A stretch of DNA of 64,000 bases from Flavobacterium sp. N502540 (GCF_025947365.1 NZ_CP110012.1:3720001-3784000); one strand, 5' to 3'. Positions 1 to 10,115 are shown, counted from the first letter of the stretch. Made by a program: numbers and translations. Notes: generated by a model not told the origin, from the letters alone.

Positions 1-366
1 ATCGTTTTCGTTTCGTAAGATGCATAGAAGCAGGTGCGCTGTGCTAATTGACGAGCTTTGAAATACTTTAGCCTCCAGAAAAGTGGTCTTCAGGGCTCTT
101 TCCGCCTGACGCGTAAGATGAAGGTTTTTCTTTTCGGCATTTACTTCAACGCTTTGATTGGCCGGACTCAGTATTTCTACTTTCCTGCGTAAATGATCTA
201 AATCGACTGCAAGGTTATTAAGTATATGAATAGCTTTTCCGTTTCCATCTCTTAAAATGCCCAGCATTAGATGCTCAGTACCAATAAAGTCGTGGCCCAA
301 ACGTAAGGCTTCCTCTTTACTGTAGGTAATAACATCTTTTACTCTTGGTGAAAAATTATCATCCAT
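1..366 (-). CDS. clpC: ClpC ATPase, N-terminal part (runs off the window)
   Basis: The reverse strand from the ATG at 366 stays open to base 1 and encodes 122 residues beginning MDDNFSPRVKDVITYSKEEA. The segments LGHDFIGTEHLMLGILRDG and, about 75 residues later, SSISTAHLLLCILRNEND are the two repeats of the Clp N domain that receives substrates and adaptors. In the family this is followed by two AAA+ modules that unfold proteins for the ClpP peptidase in the cytoplasm; those lie outside the window. The gene is divergent from gyrA. The N domain alone separates ClpC from ClpB less firmly than a full sequence would, but the start sequence is typical of ClpC. Confidence 0.88.
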   Translation of the reverse strand, partial: MDDNFSPRVKDVITYSKEEALRLGHDFIGTEHLMLGILRDGNGKAIHILNNLAVDLDHLRRKVEILSPANQSVEVNAEKKNLHLTRQAERALKTTFLEAKVFQSSSISTAHLLLCILRNEND

Positions 367-384
367 AATATATAATTGGTATTG

Positions 385-416
385 TAAATTTAGTGAATTA
401 CTGTTTGAAAAACAAA
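385..416 (-). promoter_or_regulatory. Possible clpC promoter
   Basis: On the minus strand a TTTG box (413-416) is followed after 20 nt by TAAATTTA (385-392). This is one mismatch from the Bacteroidota -7 consensus TAnnTTTG, and it ends 18 nt before the clpC ATG. The core is palindromic, so the orientation is inferred from the gene. Confidence 0.35.
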
Positions 417-623
417 AACCGTACCCTTCAGGATCTCCTGACAGCTAAGTGACAAAAAAAATAACAATAAAAGCGTTAAAATACGCTTAATTTATTAACT
501 AAAACGTAAAATAAAGTTGTTAATAAATCATTGAAATAAGTGTAGGTAAATAGCTGAAAAAATTTCAAAAAAACGTATCTTGGCACGCTTTGAAACTAAT
601 ATAATTATTTAATATAACAACTT

Positions 624-3272
624 ATGTCTGAAGGAGAAAAGTTAATTCCTATTAACATAGAAGATGAAATGAAATCAGCTTACATCGATTATTCGATGTC
701 AGTAATTGTATCGAGAGCGCTTCCAGATGTTAGAGATGGCTTGAAACCAGTGCATCGAAGAGTTCTTTACGGAATGTATGACTTAGGAGTAACATCAAGA
801 TCTGCCCACAAAAAATCTGCAAGAATCGTAGGAGAGGTTCTGGGTAAGTATCACCCGCACGGAGATACCTCTGTATATGATGCGATGGTACGTATGGCTC
901 AGGAATGGAGTATGCGATATTTATTAGTGGATGGTCAGGGTAACTTTGGTTCTGTTGATGGTGACAGCCCGGCAGCAATGCGTTATACAGAGGCCAGAAT
1001 GCGCAAAATCTCTGAAGATATTATGGCAGATATCGAAAAAGAAACAGTTGACTTTCAATTGAACTTTGACGATACTTTATATGAACCAAAAGTAATGCCT
1101 ACCAGAGTTCCAACTCTATTAGTAAACGGAGCTACAGGTATTGCAGTAGGTATGGCAACTAATATGCCACCACACAATTTAACCGAAGTAATCAACGGTA
1201 CATTAGCTTACCTTGATAATAATGATATCGAAGTTGACGAATTAATGACGCATATTAAAGCTCCGGATTTTCCAACCGGTGGTGTAATATATGGTTATGA
1301 AGGAGTTCGTGAGGCTTTTAAAACCGGTAGAGGACGTATTGTAATGCGTGCTAAAGTTGGTTTTGAAGAAGTAGACGGAAGAGAATGTATCATTGTTACC
1401 GAGATTCCATATCAGGTAAATAAAGCTGAAATGATCAAGCGTACAGCTGATTTGGTTAATGATAAAAAAATTGAAGGTATTGCAAATATTCGTGACGAGT
1501 CGGATAGAAATGGTATGCGTATCGTTTATATCTTAAAACGTGATGCTACACCAAACGTAGTATTAAATACCTTATATAAGTATACATCACTACAATCTTC
1601 TTTCAGTGTAAATAATATTGCATTGGTGAAGGGACGCCCACAGATGCTGAATCTAAAAGATATGATTCATTATTTTATTGAGCACCGTCATGATGTAGTA
1701 GTTCGCAGAACGCAGTTTGAATTGCGTAAGGCAGAAGAAAGAGCTCATATTTTAGAAGGATTAATTATTGCTTCAGATAATATTGACGAAGTAATTGCGA
1801 TTATCAGAGGTTCTAAAAATACCGAAGAGGCCCGTGAAAAATTAATCGAAAGATTCAAATTATCAGATATTCAGGCACGTGCCATTGTAGAAATGCGTTT
1901 GCGTCAGTTAACAGGTCTGGAACAAGATAAGTTAAGAGCTGAATTTGAAGAATTAATGAAGTTAATCGAACATTTGAAAGCCTTATTGGCAGATGTAGAT
2001 TTAAGAACGAATTTAATCAAAGAAGAGCTTGAAGAAATCCGTGAAAAGTACGGTGATGATCGTCGTTCTACTATCGAATACTCAGGAGGAGATGTAAGTA
2101 TCGAAGATTTAATTGCCGATGAAAATGTAGTCATTACGATTTCGCACGCTGGTTATATCAAACGTACTAACCTTACTGAATATAAAACTCAGAACAGAGG
2201 AGGAGTTGGGCAAAAAAGTGCAGGAACAAGAGATCAGGATTTCCTTGAGCACATGTTCGTGGCAACCAACCACCAGTATATGATGTTCTTTACGCAAAAA
2301 GGAAAATGTTTCTGGATGCGTGTTTACGAAATTCCGGAAGGAAGCAAAACGGCAAAAGGTAGAGCAATTCAGAACTTGGTAAACATTGAAAGCGATGATA
2401 AAGTAAAAGCTTTCATTTGTACACAAGACCTGAAAGATAAAGATTATATCAACAGTCATAATCTTGTGATGGTAACTAAACAAGGTCAGGTGAAGAAAAC
2501 TTCTTTAGAAAAATACTCTAAACCAAGGGTAAACGGTGTTGCTGCCATTACGATTAAAGAAGGTGATGAATTGCTGGAAGCAAAATTAACCAACGGAGAC
2601 AGCCAAATTATTCTGGCAGTGAAATCAGGTAAATTGGTTCGTTTTGAGGAAACCAAAACACGTCCGATGGGAAGAACGGCTTCAGGGGTTCGTGGAATTA
2701 CTTTAAAAGACGATACCGATGAAGTAATTGGTATGGTAACTATTGATAGAGAAAATGTTAACGATTCGCAAATCTTGGTTGTAACTGAAAATGGATACGG
2801 AAAACGTACCAAATTAGTGGACGATGATGGTGAAGATGTGTACAGAATTACAAATCGTGGAGGTAAAGGGGTTAAAACTCTTAATATCACCGAGAAAACC
2901 GGTAAGTTGATTTCTATCAATGCTGTAACGGATGCGGATGATTTAATGATTATCAATAAGTCAGGATTAACGATCAGAATGGCTATTGAAGATTTACGTG
3001 TAATGGGTCGTGCAACGCAAGGAGTTCGATTGATTAACTTAAAAGGTAAAGATTCTATTGCTGCTGTAACAAAAGTTATGAAAGATGATGTTGCCGAAGT
3101 TGTTGTAGACGAAGACGGTAATGTTATTGAATCGGTTATTGAAAGAGTAAAACCGGATTTAGAGGTTCTTGAAGACGAAGGTGTTGTTGAAGATGAGGAT
3201 GACGAGGATGAAGATACAGAAGAAGAAGCTGAAGACGAAGGTGATTCTGATGACGAAGAATCTGAAGAATAA
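624..3272 (+). CDS. gyrA: DNA gyrase subunit A
   Basis: Catalytic subunit of the type IIA topoisomerase that introduces negative supercoils; works as A2B2 with GyrB in the cytoplasm. The 882-residue product has the breakage-reunion domain with the active-site Tyr121 (in AAMRYTEAR). The quinolone-resistance region carries Thr82 and Asp86 at the positions of E. coli Ser83 and Asp87. The GyrA-box QNRGGVG at 523-529 supports gyrase rather than ParC, and beta-pinwheel blades follow. The last ~45 residues are almost purely Asp/Glu, an acidic tail. No Shine-Dalgarno sequence is visible before the ATG. It is followed after 42 nt by a TPR gene on the same strand. Confidence 0.97.
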   Translation: MSEGEKLIPINIEDEMKSAYIDYSMSVIVSRALPDVRDGLKPVHRRVLYGMYDLGVTSRSAHKKSARIVGEVLGKYHPHGDTSVYDAMVRMAQEWSMRYLLVDGQGNFGSVDGDSPAAMRYTEARMRKISEDIMADIEKETVDFQLNFDDTLYEPKVMPTRVPTLLVNGATGIAVGMATNMPPHNLTEVINGTLAYLDNNDIEVDELMTHIKAPDFPTGGVIYGYEGVREAFKTGRGRIVMRAKVGFEEVDGRECIIVTEIPYQVNKAEMIKRTADLVNDKKIEGIANIRDESDRNGMRIVYILKRDATPNVVLNTLYKYTSLQSSFSVNNIALVKGRPQMLNLKDMIHYFIEHRHDVVVRRTQFELRKAEERAHILEGLIIASDNIDEVIAIIRGSKNTEEAREKLIERFKLSDIQARAIVEMRLRQLTGLEQDKLRAEFEELMKLIEHLKALLADVDLRTNLIKEELEEIREKYGDDRRSTIEYSGGDVSIEDLIADENVVITISHAGYIKRTNLTEYKTQNRGGVGQKSAGTRDQDFLEHMFVATNHQYMMFFTQKGKCFWMRVYEIPEGSKTAKGRAIQNLVNIESDDKVKAFICTQDLKDKDYINSHNLVMVTKQGQVKKTSLEKYSKPRVNGVAAITIKEGDELLEAKLTNGDSQIILAVKSGKLVRFEETKTRPMGRTASGVRGITLKDDTDEVIGMVTIDRENVNDSQILVVTENGYGKRTKLVDDDGEDVYRITNRGGKGVKTLNITEKTGKLISINAVTDADDLMIINKSGLTIRMAIEDLRVMGRATQGVRLINLKGKDSIAAVTKVMKDDVAEVVVDEDGNVIESVIERVKPDLEVLEDEGVVEDEDDEDEDTEEEAEDEGDSDDEESEE

Positions 3273-3314
3273 AAGAAAATAAACCACTTAAATTAAATAT
3301 ACAAATTGAATATT

Positions 3315-4583
3315 ATGAAAAGTAAATATGTAATACTTGCGTCAGCATTATTGATTTCAGTAGCTACTTTTGCTCAGAAGGATCAGATTAAGAGTGCTGA
3401 AAAAGCATTAAAAAGCGGAGATGCTCAGGGAGCACTTACGATATTAAAAGATGCTGAAAATATGGTAGTAAATGCCAAAGATGTTGAACAAGCACAATAC
3501 TATTTTGTAAAAGGTAATGCTTATTTGGATCTGGCAAATAAAAAAGTAGAGGAAGGAAAAAATCTTTCGTCGGCTGCTGAGACTTACAAAAAACTGATTG
3601 ATGTTGAAAAAGCATCTGGAAAAGTTAAATTTTCTACTCAGGCGGCAGCTTCTATTACTGAAATTAAAGGAAAGCTAATCAATTCTGCTATTGCTGATTC
3701 TCAGGCAAGCAAACATGCTGATGGAGCAAAAAAATTGTACGATGCTTATTTGTTAGACAAAAAAGATACAATTAATTTGTACTACGCAGCTTCTACTGCA
3801 GTAAATGCTCAGGATTTTGATCTTGCTTTACCAATGTATGAAGAATTGAAAAAATTAAATTATTCAGGAAAAGGAACAAGTTTTACAGCTGTAAATAAAA
3901 TTTCTGGTAATGAAGATGGTTTTAACAATGCTAAAGATAGAGATTTAGCTGTAAAATTAGGAACTCACGAAAAACCTAAAACAGAAGCTATTCCTTCTAA
4001 AAGAGGTGAAATCTACAAAAACTTAGCTTTAATTTTAGTTCAAAAAGGACGTAGTGAAGATGCTAAAAAAGCGATTGCAGATGCAAGAAAAGCAAATCCG
4101 GAAGATTCTTCTTTGATCTTAACAGAAGCAAACTTGTACCTTGAGTCTAAAGACTACGAAACATACAAAAAATTGGTGGGTGAGGCTTTACAAAAAGATC
4201 CAAACAATGCTGATTTAGTTTTCAACTTAGGAGTAATTAGCGCTAATGCAAAAAATCTTGCTGATGCTGAGAAATATTATTTAAAAGCGATCGAAATCAA
4301 TCCAAACTATACTAATGCTTATCTTAACCTTGCAGCATTAAAATTAGAGGCTGAAAAACCAATCATTGATGAAATGAATAAATTAGGTACTTCTGCTAAA
4401 GATATGAAGCGTTATGATGTTTTGAAAGCACAGAGAGAAAATGTTTTTAGAGGAGTTATTCCTTATCTTAAAAAAGCAAATGAATTAGATCCTAAAAACG
4501 AAGATGTTTCTAAAACATTATTAGGTGTTTACAAAGCGTTAGAAATGACTGCTGAAGCAAAAGCGTTGAAAGCTACAATGTAA
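3315..4583 (+). CDS. Exported TPR-repeat protein
   Basis: The frame opens with a TTG at 3306, but the ATG at 3315 gives a clean signal peptide (MKSKYVILASALLISVATFAQ), so I place the start there (422 residues). After the signal come helical repeats. The clearest TPRs are in the second half: GEIYKNLALILVQKGRSEDA, VFNLGVISANAKNLADAEKY and the following YLNLAALKLEAEK unit, each with the usual small-residue spacing. The protein is probably periplasmic and acts as a protein-interaction scaffold; no catalytic domain is seen. It directly follows gyrA on the same strand, an arrangement I recall from other flavobacteria. The specific partner is unknown. Confidence 0.8.
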   Translation: MKSKYVILASALLISVATFAQKDQIKSAEKALKSGDAQGALTILKDAENMVVNAKDVEQAQYYFVKGNAYLDLANKKVEEGKNLSSAAETYKKLIDVEKASGKVKFSTQAAASITEIKGKLINSAIADSQASKHADGAKKLYDAYLLDKKDTINLYYAASTAVNAQDFDLALPMYEELKKLNYSGKGTSFTAVNKISGNEDGFNNAKDRDLAVKLGTHEKPKTEAIPSKRGEIYKNLALILVQKGRSEDAKKAIADARKANPEDSSLILTEANLYLESKDYETYKKLVGEALQKDPNNADLVFNLGVISANAKNLADAEKYYLKAIEINPNYTNAYLNLAALKLEAEKPIIDEMNKLGTSAKDMKRYDVLKAQRENVFRGVIPYLKKANELDPKNEDVSKTLLGVYKALEMTAEAKALKATM

Positions 4584-4613
4584 CTAACGAGAGTTAATAA
4601 AACTCAATAATTT

Positions 4614-4745
4614 AAAATTCCAAATTCCAATGATGCCCGGCATTATTGAAATTTGGAATTTTTTATTGCTAGATAGAAAGCTCAATATTTTTAAATTCCA
4701 AATTCCAAAACCCAATGATACCAGGTATTGTTGGGTTTTGGAATT
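4614..4745. repeat. Two related long palindromes behind the TPR gene
   Basis: Arm 4614-4632 pairs with 4645-4664 around ATGCCCGGCAT, and arm 4701-4723 pairs with 4724-4745. Both hairpins begin AAATTCCAAA, carry CCAATGAT before a CC/GG centre and end TTTGGAATTT. They are therefore diverged copies of one unit in tandem. Their place between two convergent genes suits a bidirectional terminator. Confidence 0.6.
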
Positions 4746-4776
4746 TGAAGTTTTGGGATTTATTTAAGTTTTAGTC

Positions 4777-5196
4777 TTAAGCGAGTAGTGTAACAGATAG
4801 TGTGATAGTAGTATTCAAAAGTTTGGAAATCGGACAGATTTCCTTTGCCTTTGCTGCTGTTTTTTCGAATTCTTCTGCTGAAATGGATGGTACTTTTCCT
4901 TTTAGGTCTAAATGAATCAAGGTGATAGAGCCGTCTTCAAAGGTCACTGTGGCTTCTGTGGTTAGATCATCGGCTGTGTAACCGCCTTCGTTTAGTAAAA
5001 AGCTTAATTGCATCGTAAAACAGCCGGAATGAGCTGCAGCAACAAGTTCTTCGGGATTCGTTCCAACGCCATCTGCAAATCTTGTTTTAAACGATAGCTG
5101 TGCGTTGTCTAAAGTGGTGCTTTGTGTACTGATGGTTCCTTTACCTTCCATTCCTGTTCCTTTCCAGTTGGCATGTGCTTTTCTTGTAAATTTCAT
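4777..5196 (-). CDS. osmC: OsmC/Ohr-family peroxiredoxin
   Basis: Small cytoplasmic thiol peroxidase that reduces organic hydroperoxides. The 139-residue length is normal for the family. The two redox cysteines are present: Cys59 in HSGCFTMQLS and Cys121 in EICPISK. The N-terminal WKG...G motif and the GTNPEELVAAAHSGC block are those of the OsmC branch (YhfA/OsmC type). The gene stands alone, convergent with the TPR gene across the palindromes at 4614-4745. It could be either OsmC or the broader 'OsmC family' subgroup; the substrate is inferred from the family. Confidence 0.9.
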   Translation of the reverse strand: MKFTRKAHANWKGTGMEGKGTISTQSTTLDNAQLSFKTRFADGVGTNPEELVAAAHSGCFTMQLSFLLNEGGYTADDLTTEATVTFEDGSITLIHLDLKGKVPSISAEEFEKTAAKAKEICPISKLLNTTITLSVTLLA

Positions 5197-5333
5197 GGTG
5201 TTGTAATTTGAATTAATAATTTAGTTCGTATTTTGTTGATTGTCAGTGAATAATGTGTTTGTCAAATATAAACAATATTTTACAGAATTGTTTTATGAAG
5301 TTGAATTGGAAATGTTAAGCTTAGGGGGTGGGT

Positions 5334-5545
5334 TTTAAGTTTCAAGTTTCAGGTTTCATGTTTCAAGTTTTAAGTTGAAATGAGATAAATGTTGGAGCGG
5401 ATTTTACCGCAAAGCACGCAAGGTTTTTTATATATTGGGATTTAATAAAACGCAAAGTTCGCAAAGCTTTATCTAAAGAAGGGCTTTGCGAACTTTGCGT
5501 TTGTCAACACAATCTAAGTAAAAAAACTTTGCGTGCTTTGCGGTT
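5334..5545. repeat. TTTCARG heptamer run and nested CGCAAAG palindrome
   Basis: The 428-nt spacer 5197-5624 holds no gene. Bases 5334-5375 are six variants of TTTCAAG/TTTCAGG/TTTCATG. Bases 5406-5545 form a nested inverted repeat. The outer arms read ACCGCAAAGCACGCAAGG and, at the far end, CTTTGCGTGCTTTGCGGT; the inner arms are CGCAAAGTTCGCAAAGC (5451-5467) and its exact complement at 5483-5499. Shorter variants recur at 23806-23880, 27600-27690 and 29530-29615. Confidence 0.7.
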
Positions 5546-5549
5546 AAAA

Positions 5550-5587
5550 ATAAAAAAAACTGCAATAAATTTCTTCACTGCAGTTTC
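5550..5587 (-). terminator. Probable terminator of the DUF349 gene
   Basis: On the minus strand AAACTGCA and TGCAGTTT (5557-5564 / 5579-5586) can pair, followed by a run of eight T. It lies 38 nt behind the stop codon of the DUF349 gene. Confidence 0.55.
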
Positions 5588-5624
5588 TGTATTTAGCTGG
5601 TTTTGTTTTTACTCAACCGGATAA

Positions 5625-7616
5625 TTATTCCTGATTCAAGTTTCGCAATTGCTTTAGTTTTTCTTTCCAAACTTCTAAGCTTTCCTTGTGAATTGCGATG
5701 TTTTTGCGAACCTCAAGAACAATTGAGTTCTCTTTTTTGGCATTTTTTGTATTGGTAAAGAACTGAATGTTATTCTCCAATTGGAAAATTTCATTTTGAA
5801 CTTCTTCAATTTTACGCATTAAGAAAATCTTTTCGTTGTCTAATTTACGAGTATCATTACTGTCAGACAGAGAATCGATTCGGTTAGAGAAACGCATCAT
5901 TTCAGTTTCTTTTTTACTCAAACTTAGTTTTTCAAAAAGAGCATCTAAAATTTTATTGAATTTCCCTTCAATATGACGTCTTGCGAAAGGTACTTTTCCA
6001 TAGCCTTTCCAGATTTCGATATGTGCTTTGATGGCATCCAGATCGGTTTTGTGATCACCTGTTAACTGGTAAGCTCTTAAGATGTCTAAATAAGCTTTTT
6101 TGTTATCAAAAGCAGCTACTTCATCAACGTTTTCCTCTGATTTGTGCTCTTTTAATTTGTCAAAATAGTGATTGCAGGCATCTTTAAATTCTTTCCAGAT
6201 TTTATCGGAATATTTTTTAGGAACGTGACCAATTTGTTTCCACTCTTCCTGAATTTGCTTCATGATTGGAGTAGTGGCGGTAAAATCAGTGCTTTCCTGT
6301 AATTCTTTAGCTTTTGCTACAAGAGCCATTTTTTTGTTTAAATTGTCGTTTTGATCCTTTTTAATGTCTTTGTAAAATGAATTTTTAAAAGCATTAAAGT
6401 TTCTAACGGCAGTTTTAAACGCAGCCCAGGTTTCTTCATTCACTTCTGAAGGCACTTTACCGGCAGCAAAAAACTCATTTCTTAGCGCTTCTACTTTCTG
6501 AATCTGTACCAGCCATTGTGAGTGGGAGTTTACTTTTTCGGTTCCTAAAACCTCAATTTTGGCAATGATCTCTTTTTTAATTTCGAGATTGTTTTGTTCG
6601 TTTGCTCTTTGATTTTCAAACAAAACTTCTCTTTTGTCGTGAATTTTCTTAGTCAGTTCACTAAATCTGTTCCAGATCGTATCACGGTGTTCTTTAGAAA
6701 CCGGTCCGATATCTTCTTTCCAGATTCTGTGTAAATCTTGTAATTCACGGAATGCCTTGCTGATGTCGGTTTCATCAACCAATTCTTCAACACGGGCAAC
6801 TATTTTTTGTTTTTGTTCCAGATTGTGTTTGAAATCCAAATCTCTTGCCTCACGATCTAAATGCAGGTAATCATAAAAATTCTCTACATGAAAATGGTAA
6901 TTGTTCCAAACGTGATTGTATTTGTCTTTCGGAATTGCACCTGCATTCTTCCATCTTTCTCTTAAATCATTAAAATGTTTAAGTGTATCCTTGATGTTCT
7001 CCTGCGGATTGATAAGCTCTTTAAGCTCTTCAACGATAGCAAGTCTGTTGTCTAAATTTGATTTAAGGTTAGTTTGTAAATGCTTAAAATGAGCATTTCT
7101 TTTATCTCTAAAAACATTGTAATACTCGTCGAATTTTGATTTTAAAGGAGAGTGGTATTCGAATTCTTCATTCGGATCTTGTTTTGAAGCATTGAATTCT
7201 TCTTTTTTCTCTTCTATAAAGTGATTGTATTGTAATAAAAACGACTTCTTGATTTCTTCGATGTGATCTTTTACAGACATTACTTTGTCTGTATTAATCA
7301 GTTTTCTCAATTCATCAACAAGGGCATCCAAAGAAAAAGTATCATAATCCTGCATAGGAATTTCATGACGCTCTTTAAGCGTCTCATCTTCACTTTCTTC
7401 GGCATTCGAATTGGTTATGGCATCTAATGCAGTCTGATGATTGGCTTCGGTAGTTTCAATAGTACTTTCTGATTCAATCTCATCATTCGAAATTGTATTT
7501 TCGGTTACTGCATCGGCATCAGCCGTTTCGATTGCATTATTCTCAGTAGAATCGTTAATGTCGATTTCTAATTTTCCGTCTGCTTCTTGCAGGTTATCAT
7601 TCTTTTCTTCTAACAT
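5625..7616 (-). CDS. DUF349-repeat protein
   Basis: A 663-residue, highly charged, alpha-helical protein. After an acidic, low-complexity N-terminus (about residues 1-90, rich in E/D/N/T) it contains several DUF349 units, each about 75 residues with a conserved Trp and Trp-Lys pattern such as LRERWKNAGAIPKDKYNHVW, LHRIWKEDIGPVSKEH, IQEEWKQIGHVPKKYSDKIW and IEIWKGYGKVPFARRHIEGK. The family's function is not established to my knowledge. A C-terminal coiled coil (EEVQNEIFQLENN...) is likely. It is transcribed alone toward the OsmC gene and ends at the hairpin at 5557-5586. It is probably cytoplasmic, as no signal peptide is seen. Confidence 0.85.
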   Translation of the reverse strand: MLEEKNDNLQEADGKLEIDINDSTENNAIETADADAVTENTISNDEIESESTIETTEANHQTALDAITNSNAEESEDETLKERHEIPMQDYDTFSLDALVDELRKLINTDKVMSVKDHIEEIKKSFLLQYNHFIEEKKEEFNASKQDPNEEFEYHSPLKSKFDEYYNVFRDKRNAHFKHLQTNLKSNLDNRLAIVEELKELINPQENIKDTLKHFNDLRERWKNAGAIPKDKYNHVWNNYHFHVENFYDYLHLDREARDLDFKHNLEQKQKIVARVEELVDETDISKAFRELQDLHRIWKEDIGPVSKEHRDTIWNRFSELTKKIHDKREVLFENQRANEQNNLEIKKEIIAKIEVLGTEKVNSHSQWLVQIQKVEALRNEFFAAGKVPSEVNEETWAAFKTAVRNFNAFKNSFYKDIKKDQNDNLNKKMALVAKAKELQESTDFTATTPIMKQIQEEWKQIGHVPKKYSDKIWKEFKDACNHYFDKLKEHKSEENVDEVAAFDNKKAYLDILRAYQLTGDHKTDLDAIKAHIEIWKGYGKVPFARRHIEGKFNKILDALFEKLSLSKKETEMMRFSNRIDSLSDSNDTRKLDNEKIFLMRKIEEVQNEIFQLENNIQFFTNTKNAKKENSIVLEVRKNIAIHKESLEVWKEKLKQLRNLNQE

Positions 7617-7968
7617 TTTTAATGTATAAGGTTTTTATTTTAAAGAGAGCGAAAGATAGTAAAGGTGTTTCTAACTACAAAATAAATCGTTTGTTTATAC
7701 GTTATTTTACAGTGAAATTCTTAATTATTGCTTTAATTTAAAGATATGATAGGGGCTTTTTTGGAGATTTCTTGAAGTTAATTTAAATTATGAATTGCTG
7801 GAATTTTTAGAAATTTGAAAGCAAAATGATATCGGAAGACATCTTTGTTCGTTTTATTTTGATTTGAAACGGAGAAATAGAGCGGGTCTTGTATAAAAAT
7901 AGTTAACCCGACAGGTTTTGACACTTGTCGGGTTAAATATTTAAAGTAATGTTCTGTTTTAGTCTTTT
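7617..7968. other. Intergenic region between aroE and the DUF349 gene
   Basis: Apart from the terminator at 7903-7936, this 352-nt AT-rich spacer shows no ORF and no repeat that I can recognise. It must contain the promoter of the minus-strand DUF349 gene, but no convincing TAnnTTTG box was found. Confidence 0.5.
7903..7936 (-). terminator. Terminator of the aroE operon
   Basis: A perfect 11-bp stem TTAACCCGACA / TGTCGGGTTAA with a 12-nt loop lies 33 nt behind the aroE stop. On the minus strand it is followed by a T-rich stretch. Confidence 0.75.
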
Positions 7969-8718
7969 TTACTTATTCCAGATTTTCCATGCCTTTTCAG
8001 CCTGAAAAATAAGCATGTCATAACCATTTTTTATTACAGCACCTTTTTCTTTGGCTCTCTTTAAAAATTCCGTTTCTGCCGGATTGTAAATTAAATCGTA
8101 GGCAATATGTTTGTCTGTAAAAAAATCATATGGAATATCAGGACAAGCATCGGTGTCAGGTATTGTTCCAACAGGTGTACAGTTAATGATAATCTGAAAA
8201 TTATCAAAAGTAGTAGCGTTAATTAAGTTGTAATCGATGATGTTATCTTTGGCTTCTCTTGAAACAAAAGTATAGAGTATACCTAATTCATCAAGAGCAA
8301 ATGCAACTCCCTTAGAAGCGCCTCCTGTTCCCAGGATCAGTGCTTTTTTATGATGAAGTTCGAGCAGCGGTTCTAACGATTTTTTAAAGCCGTAGTAATC
8401 GGTGTTGTATCCTTTTAATTTTCCGCTTTTGGTAAATTTAATAGTGTTTACGGCACCGATTAAGGCTGCTTTTTTTGAAAGTTTATCTAAGAATGGAATG
8501 ACTTGTTCTTTGTACGGGATCGTAACATTTAGACCTTTCAAATCGGGATTGTTTTTCACCAATTCAGTGAAATAGTTAATTTCAGAGATGTCAAAATTTT
8601 CGTAGCTGTTGCCGGCGAAAACTTCATCACTGAATTTTTCTGTAAAATATCCTTTTGAAAAAGAGTAACTAATATTACGGCCCAACAAGCCAAAACGTCT
8701 TCTTAAAGTATCAATCAT
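7969..8718 (-). CDS. aroE: Shikimate dehydrogenase
   Basis: Reduces 3-dehydroshikimate to shikimate with NADPH in aromatic amino-acid synthesis. The shikimate-binding SYS motif is at 17-19 (LLGRNISYSFSKGYF), the catalytic Lys70 is in NVTIPYKEQV, and Asp107 is in GYNTDYYG. The Rossmann loop GTGGASKG (130-137) binds NADP. At 249 residues it is slightly short but complete. Its ATG overlaps the stop of the upstream TPR gene by one base (TAATG), so the two are probably translationally coupled. A terminator follows. Confidence 0.95.
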   Translation of the reverse strand: MIDTLRRRFGLLGRNISYSFSKGYFTEKFSDEVFAGNSYENFDISEINYFTELVKNNPDLKGLNVTIPYKEQVIPFLDKLSKKAALIGAVNTIKFTKSGKLKGYNTDYYGFKKSLEPLLELHHKKALILGTGGASKGVAFALDELGILYTFVSREAKDNIIDYNLINATTFDNFQIIINCTPVGTIPDTDACPDIPYDFFTDKHIAYDLIYNPAETEFLKRAKEKGAVIKNGYDMLIFQAEKAWKIWNK

Positions 8719-10115
8719 TATTGTTTTCTGTGTTTTTCAATGTAGTTTTTAACTGTTTTTTTGGACCAGACTACCGGGAATAAATCTTCGATTAGAATGT
8801 AATTGTCAAAGTTTAAACGTAAGCCATTGCTTAAGTGAAATTTAGCTTTAGTGGTGTCCTGAGTCATGAAATACAATCCGGCCAATCGGTATTCGATTTC
8901 GTTTTCTTCCGGAAAATATTCCGTCGCCTGTAATAAAGTTTGAATCGCACTGTCAAATTCTCCTAAAAACTGAAGAATGTCAACCCAGAATAACCAGGTA
9001 TCCAGCGCATAATCTCCAAATTCTACTGCTTTTCTGTATCCAAATTCAGCCTCTTCAAAAAAGTTCATTTGTTTGTTTATGGTGGCATAACGCTTCCAGT
9101 ACAAACGATTCTGATTGTCGATTGCTAATGCTTTATTGACAAAGAACAGGGCTTTTTGAAAATTTTTCTGGCGCATATGAAAGTCAGTAATGGCAATCCA
9201 TCCTTTGTCTAAAAGCGGATCTTCATGTACTGTCTGATTGTAATATTGCAAGGCTTTTACCAAATTCCCCAGTTTTTCATAGCATTTTCCAATGCGCAGT
9301 AAAGCATAGGAAGTCGCATCGTCTAACTCAATGGTACGATTGTAGCTTTCGATTGCTTCATGGTATTTTTTTAAACGCTCGTAGGCTTTTGCTTTTTCCA
9401 TAAAGGCGCCAAGAAACTCATCGTCGATAAGTGTGGCATAATCAAAAGCGCGAATAGCGTTTTCGTATTCTTTTACCCCATAATGCAAACGCCCAAGCTG
9501 ATGCCAGGCAATTTCGCTGTATGGATTTTTGTTGATATAGTCGTTTAGATAAACAATGGCTTCCTGATTTTGATCTAAAAATTCAAAACAATACACCACG
9601 TTATAAAGGGCAGACTGATCTTCTAAATCTTCTTCAAGACATTTGATAAAACTGTCTTTTGCCATCTCGAGGTTATCCATAAAAAGATATTCCATTCCAA
9701 TCAAGTTGTAAACGTCCGCGTAGTCATCTGTAAACTGCAAGGCAATTTTAAGTAATTCTACCGCTTTTTCGTGTTGATCTCTTTTAGAACAGATATTCGC
9801 TTTCTGAATGTAAATTTCCTCGTTGTTAGGTTCAATTGCATACAACTCATTTAAGAGTTTCTCGGCGATTTCCAGTTTATCGTCGTAAACCAACATCTCT
9901 ACTTGTACTAATTTTAAGCCTGTAGATTTTGGGTGTTGGTCTAATGCAAGTTTCAGGGCCTTCTTTGCTAAATTAGCCTTACCTATGTCTAAATAATGAA
10001 GAATAATTTCTTCGAATTCTTCAGAGTCAAAAAAGAGTACTTTGTTTGTTTTCAACATTGACTCAAATTTGGATAGGGATAGGTTATAATCTTCTTCTTC
10101 GTTGCTTAATTGCAT
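8718..10115 (-). CDS. TPR-repeat protein, cytoplasmic
   Basis: A 465-residue protein made almost entirely of tetratricopeptide repeats. Examples are AEKLLNELYAIEPNNEEIYI, AVELLKIALQFTDDYADVYN, AIESYNRTIELDDATSYALL and ALQYYNQTVHEDPLLDKGWI, about a dozen units in all. No signal peptide or membrane segment is seen, so a cytoplasmic adaptor role is likely. Pairing with aroE through a one-base TAATG overlap is a fixed arrangement in this operon but does not reveal a metabolic link. No catalytic motif is visible, and the partner is unknown. Confidence 0.85.
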   Translation of the reverse strand: MQLSNEEEDYNLSLSKFESMLKTNKVLFFDSEEFEEIILHYLDIGKANLAKKALKLALDQHPKSTGLKLVQVEMLVYDDKLEIAEKLLNELYAIEPNNEEIYIQKANICSKRDQHEKAVELLKIALQFTDDYADVYNLIGMEYLFMDNLEMAKDSFIKCLEEDLEDQSALYNVVYCFEFLDQNQEAIVYLNDYINKNPYSEIAWHQLGRLHYGVKEYENAIRAFDYATLIDDEFLGAFMEKAKAYERLKKYHEAIESYNRTIELDDATSYALLRIGKCYEKLGNLVKALQYYNQTVHEDPLLDKGWIAITDFHMRQKNFQKALFFVNKALAIDNQNRLYWKRYATINKQMNFFEEAEFGYRKAVEFGDYALDTWLFWVDILQFLGEFDSAIQTLLQATEYFPEENEIEYRLAGLYFMTQDTTKAKFHLSNGLRLNFDNYILIEDLFPVVWSKKTVKNYIEKHRKQ

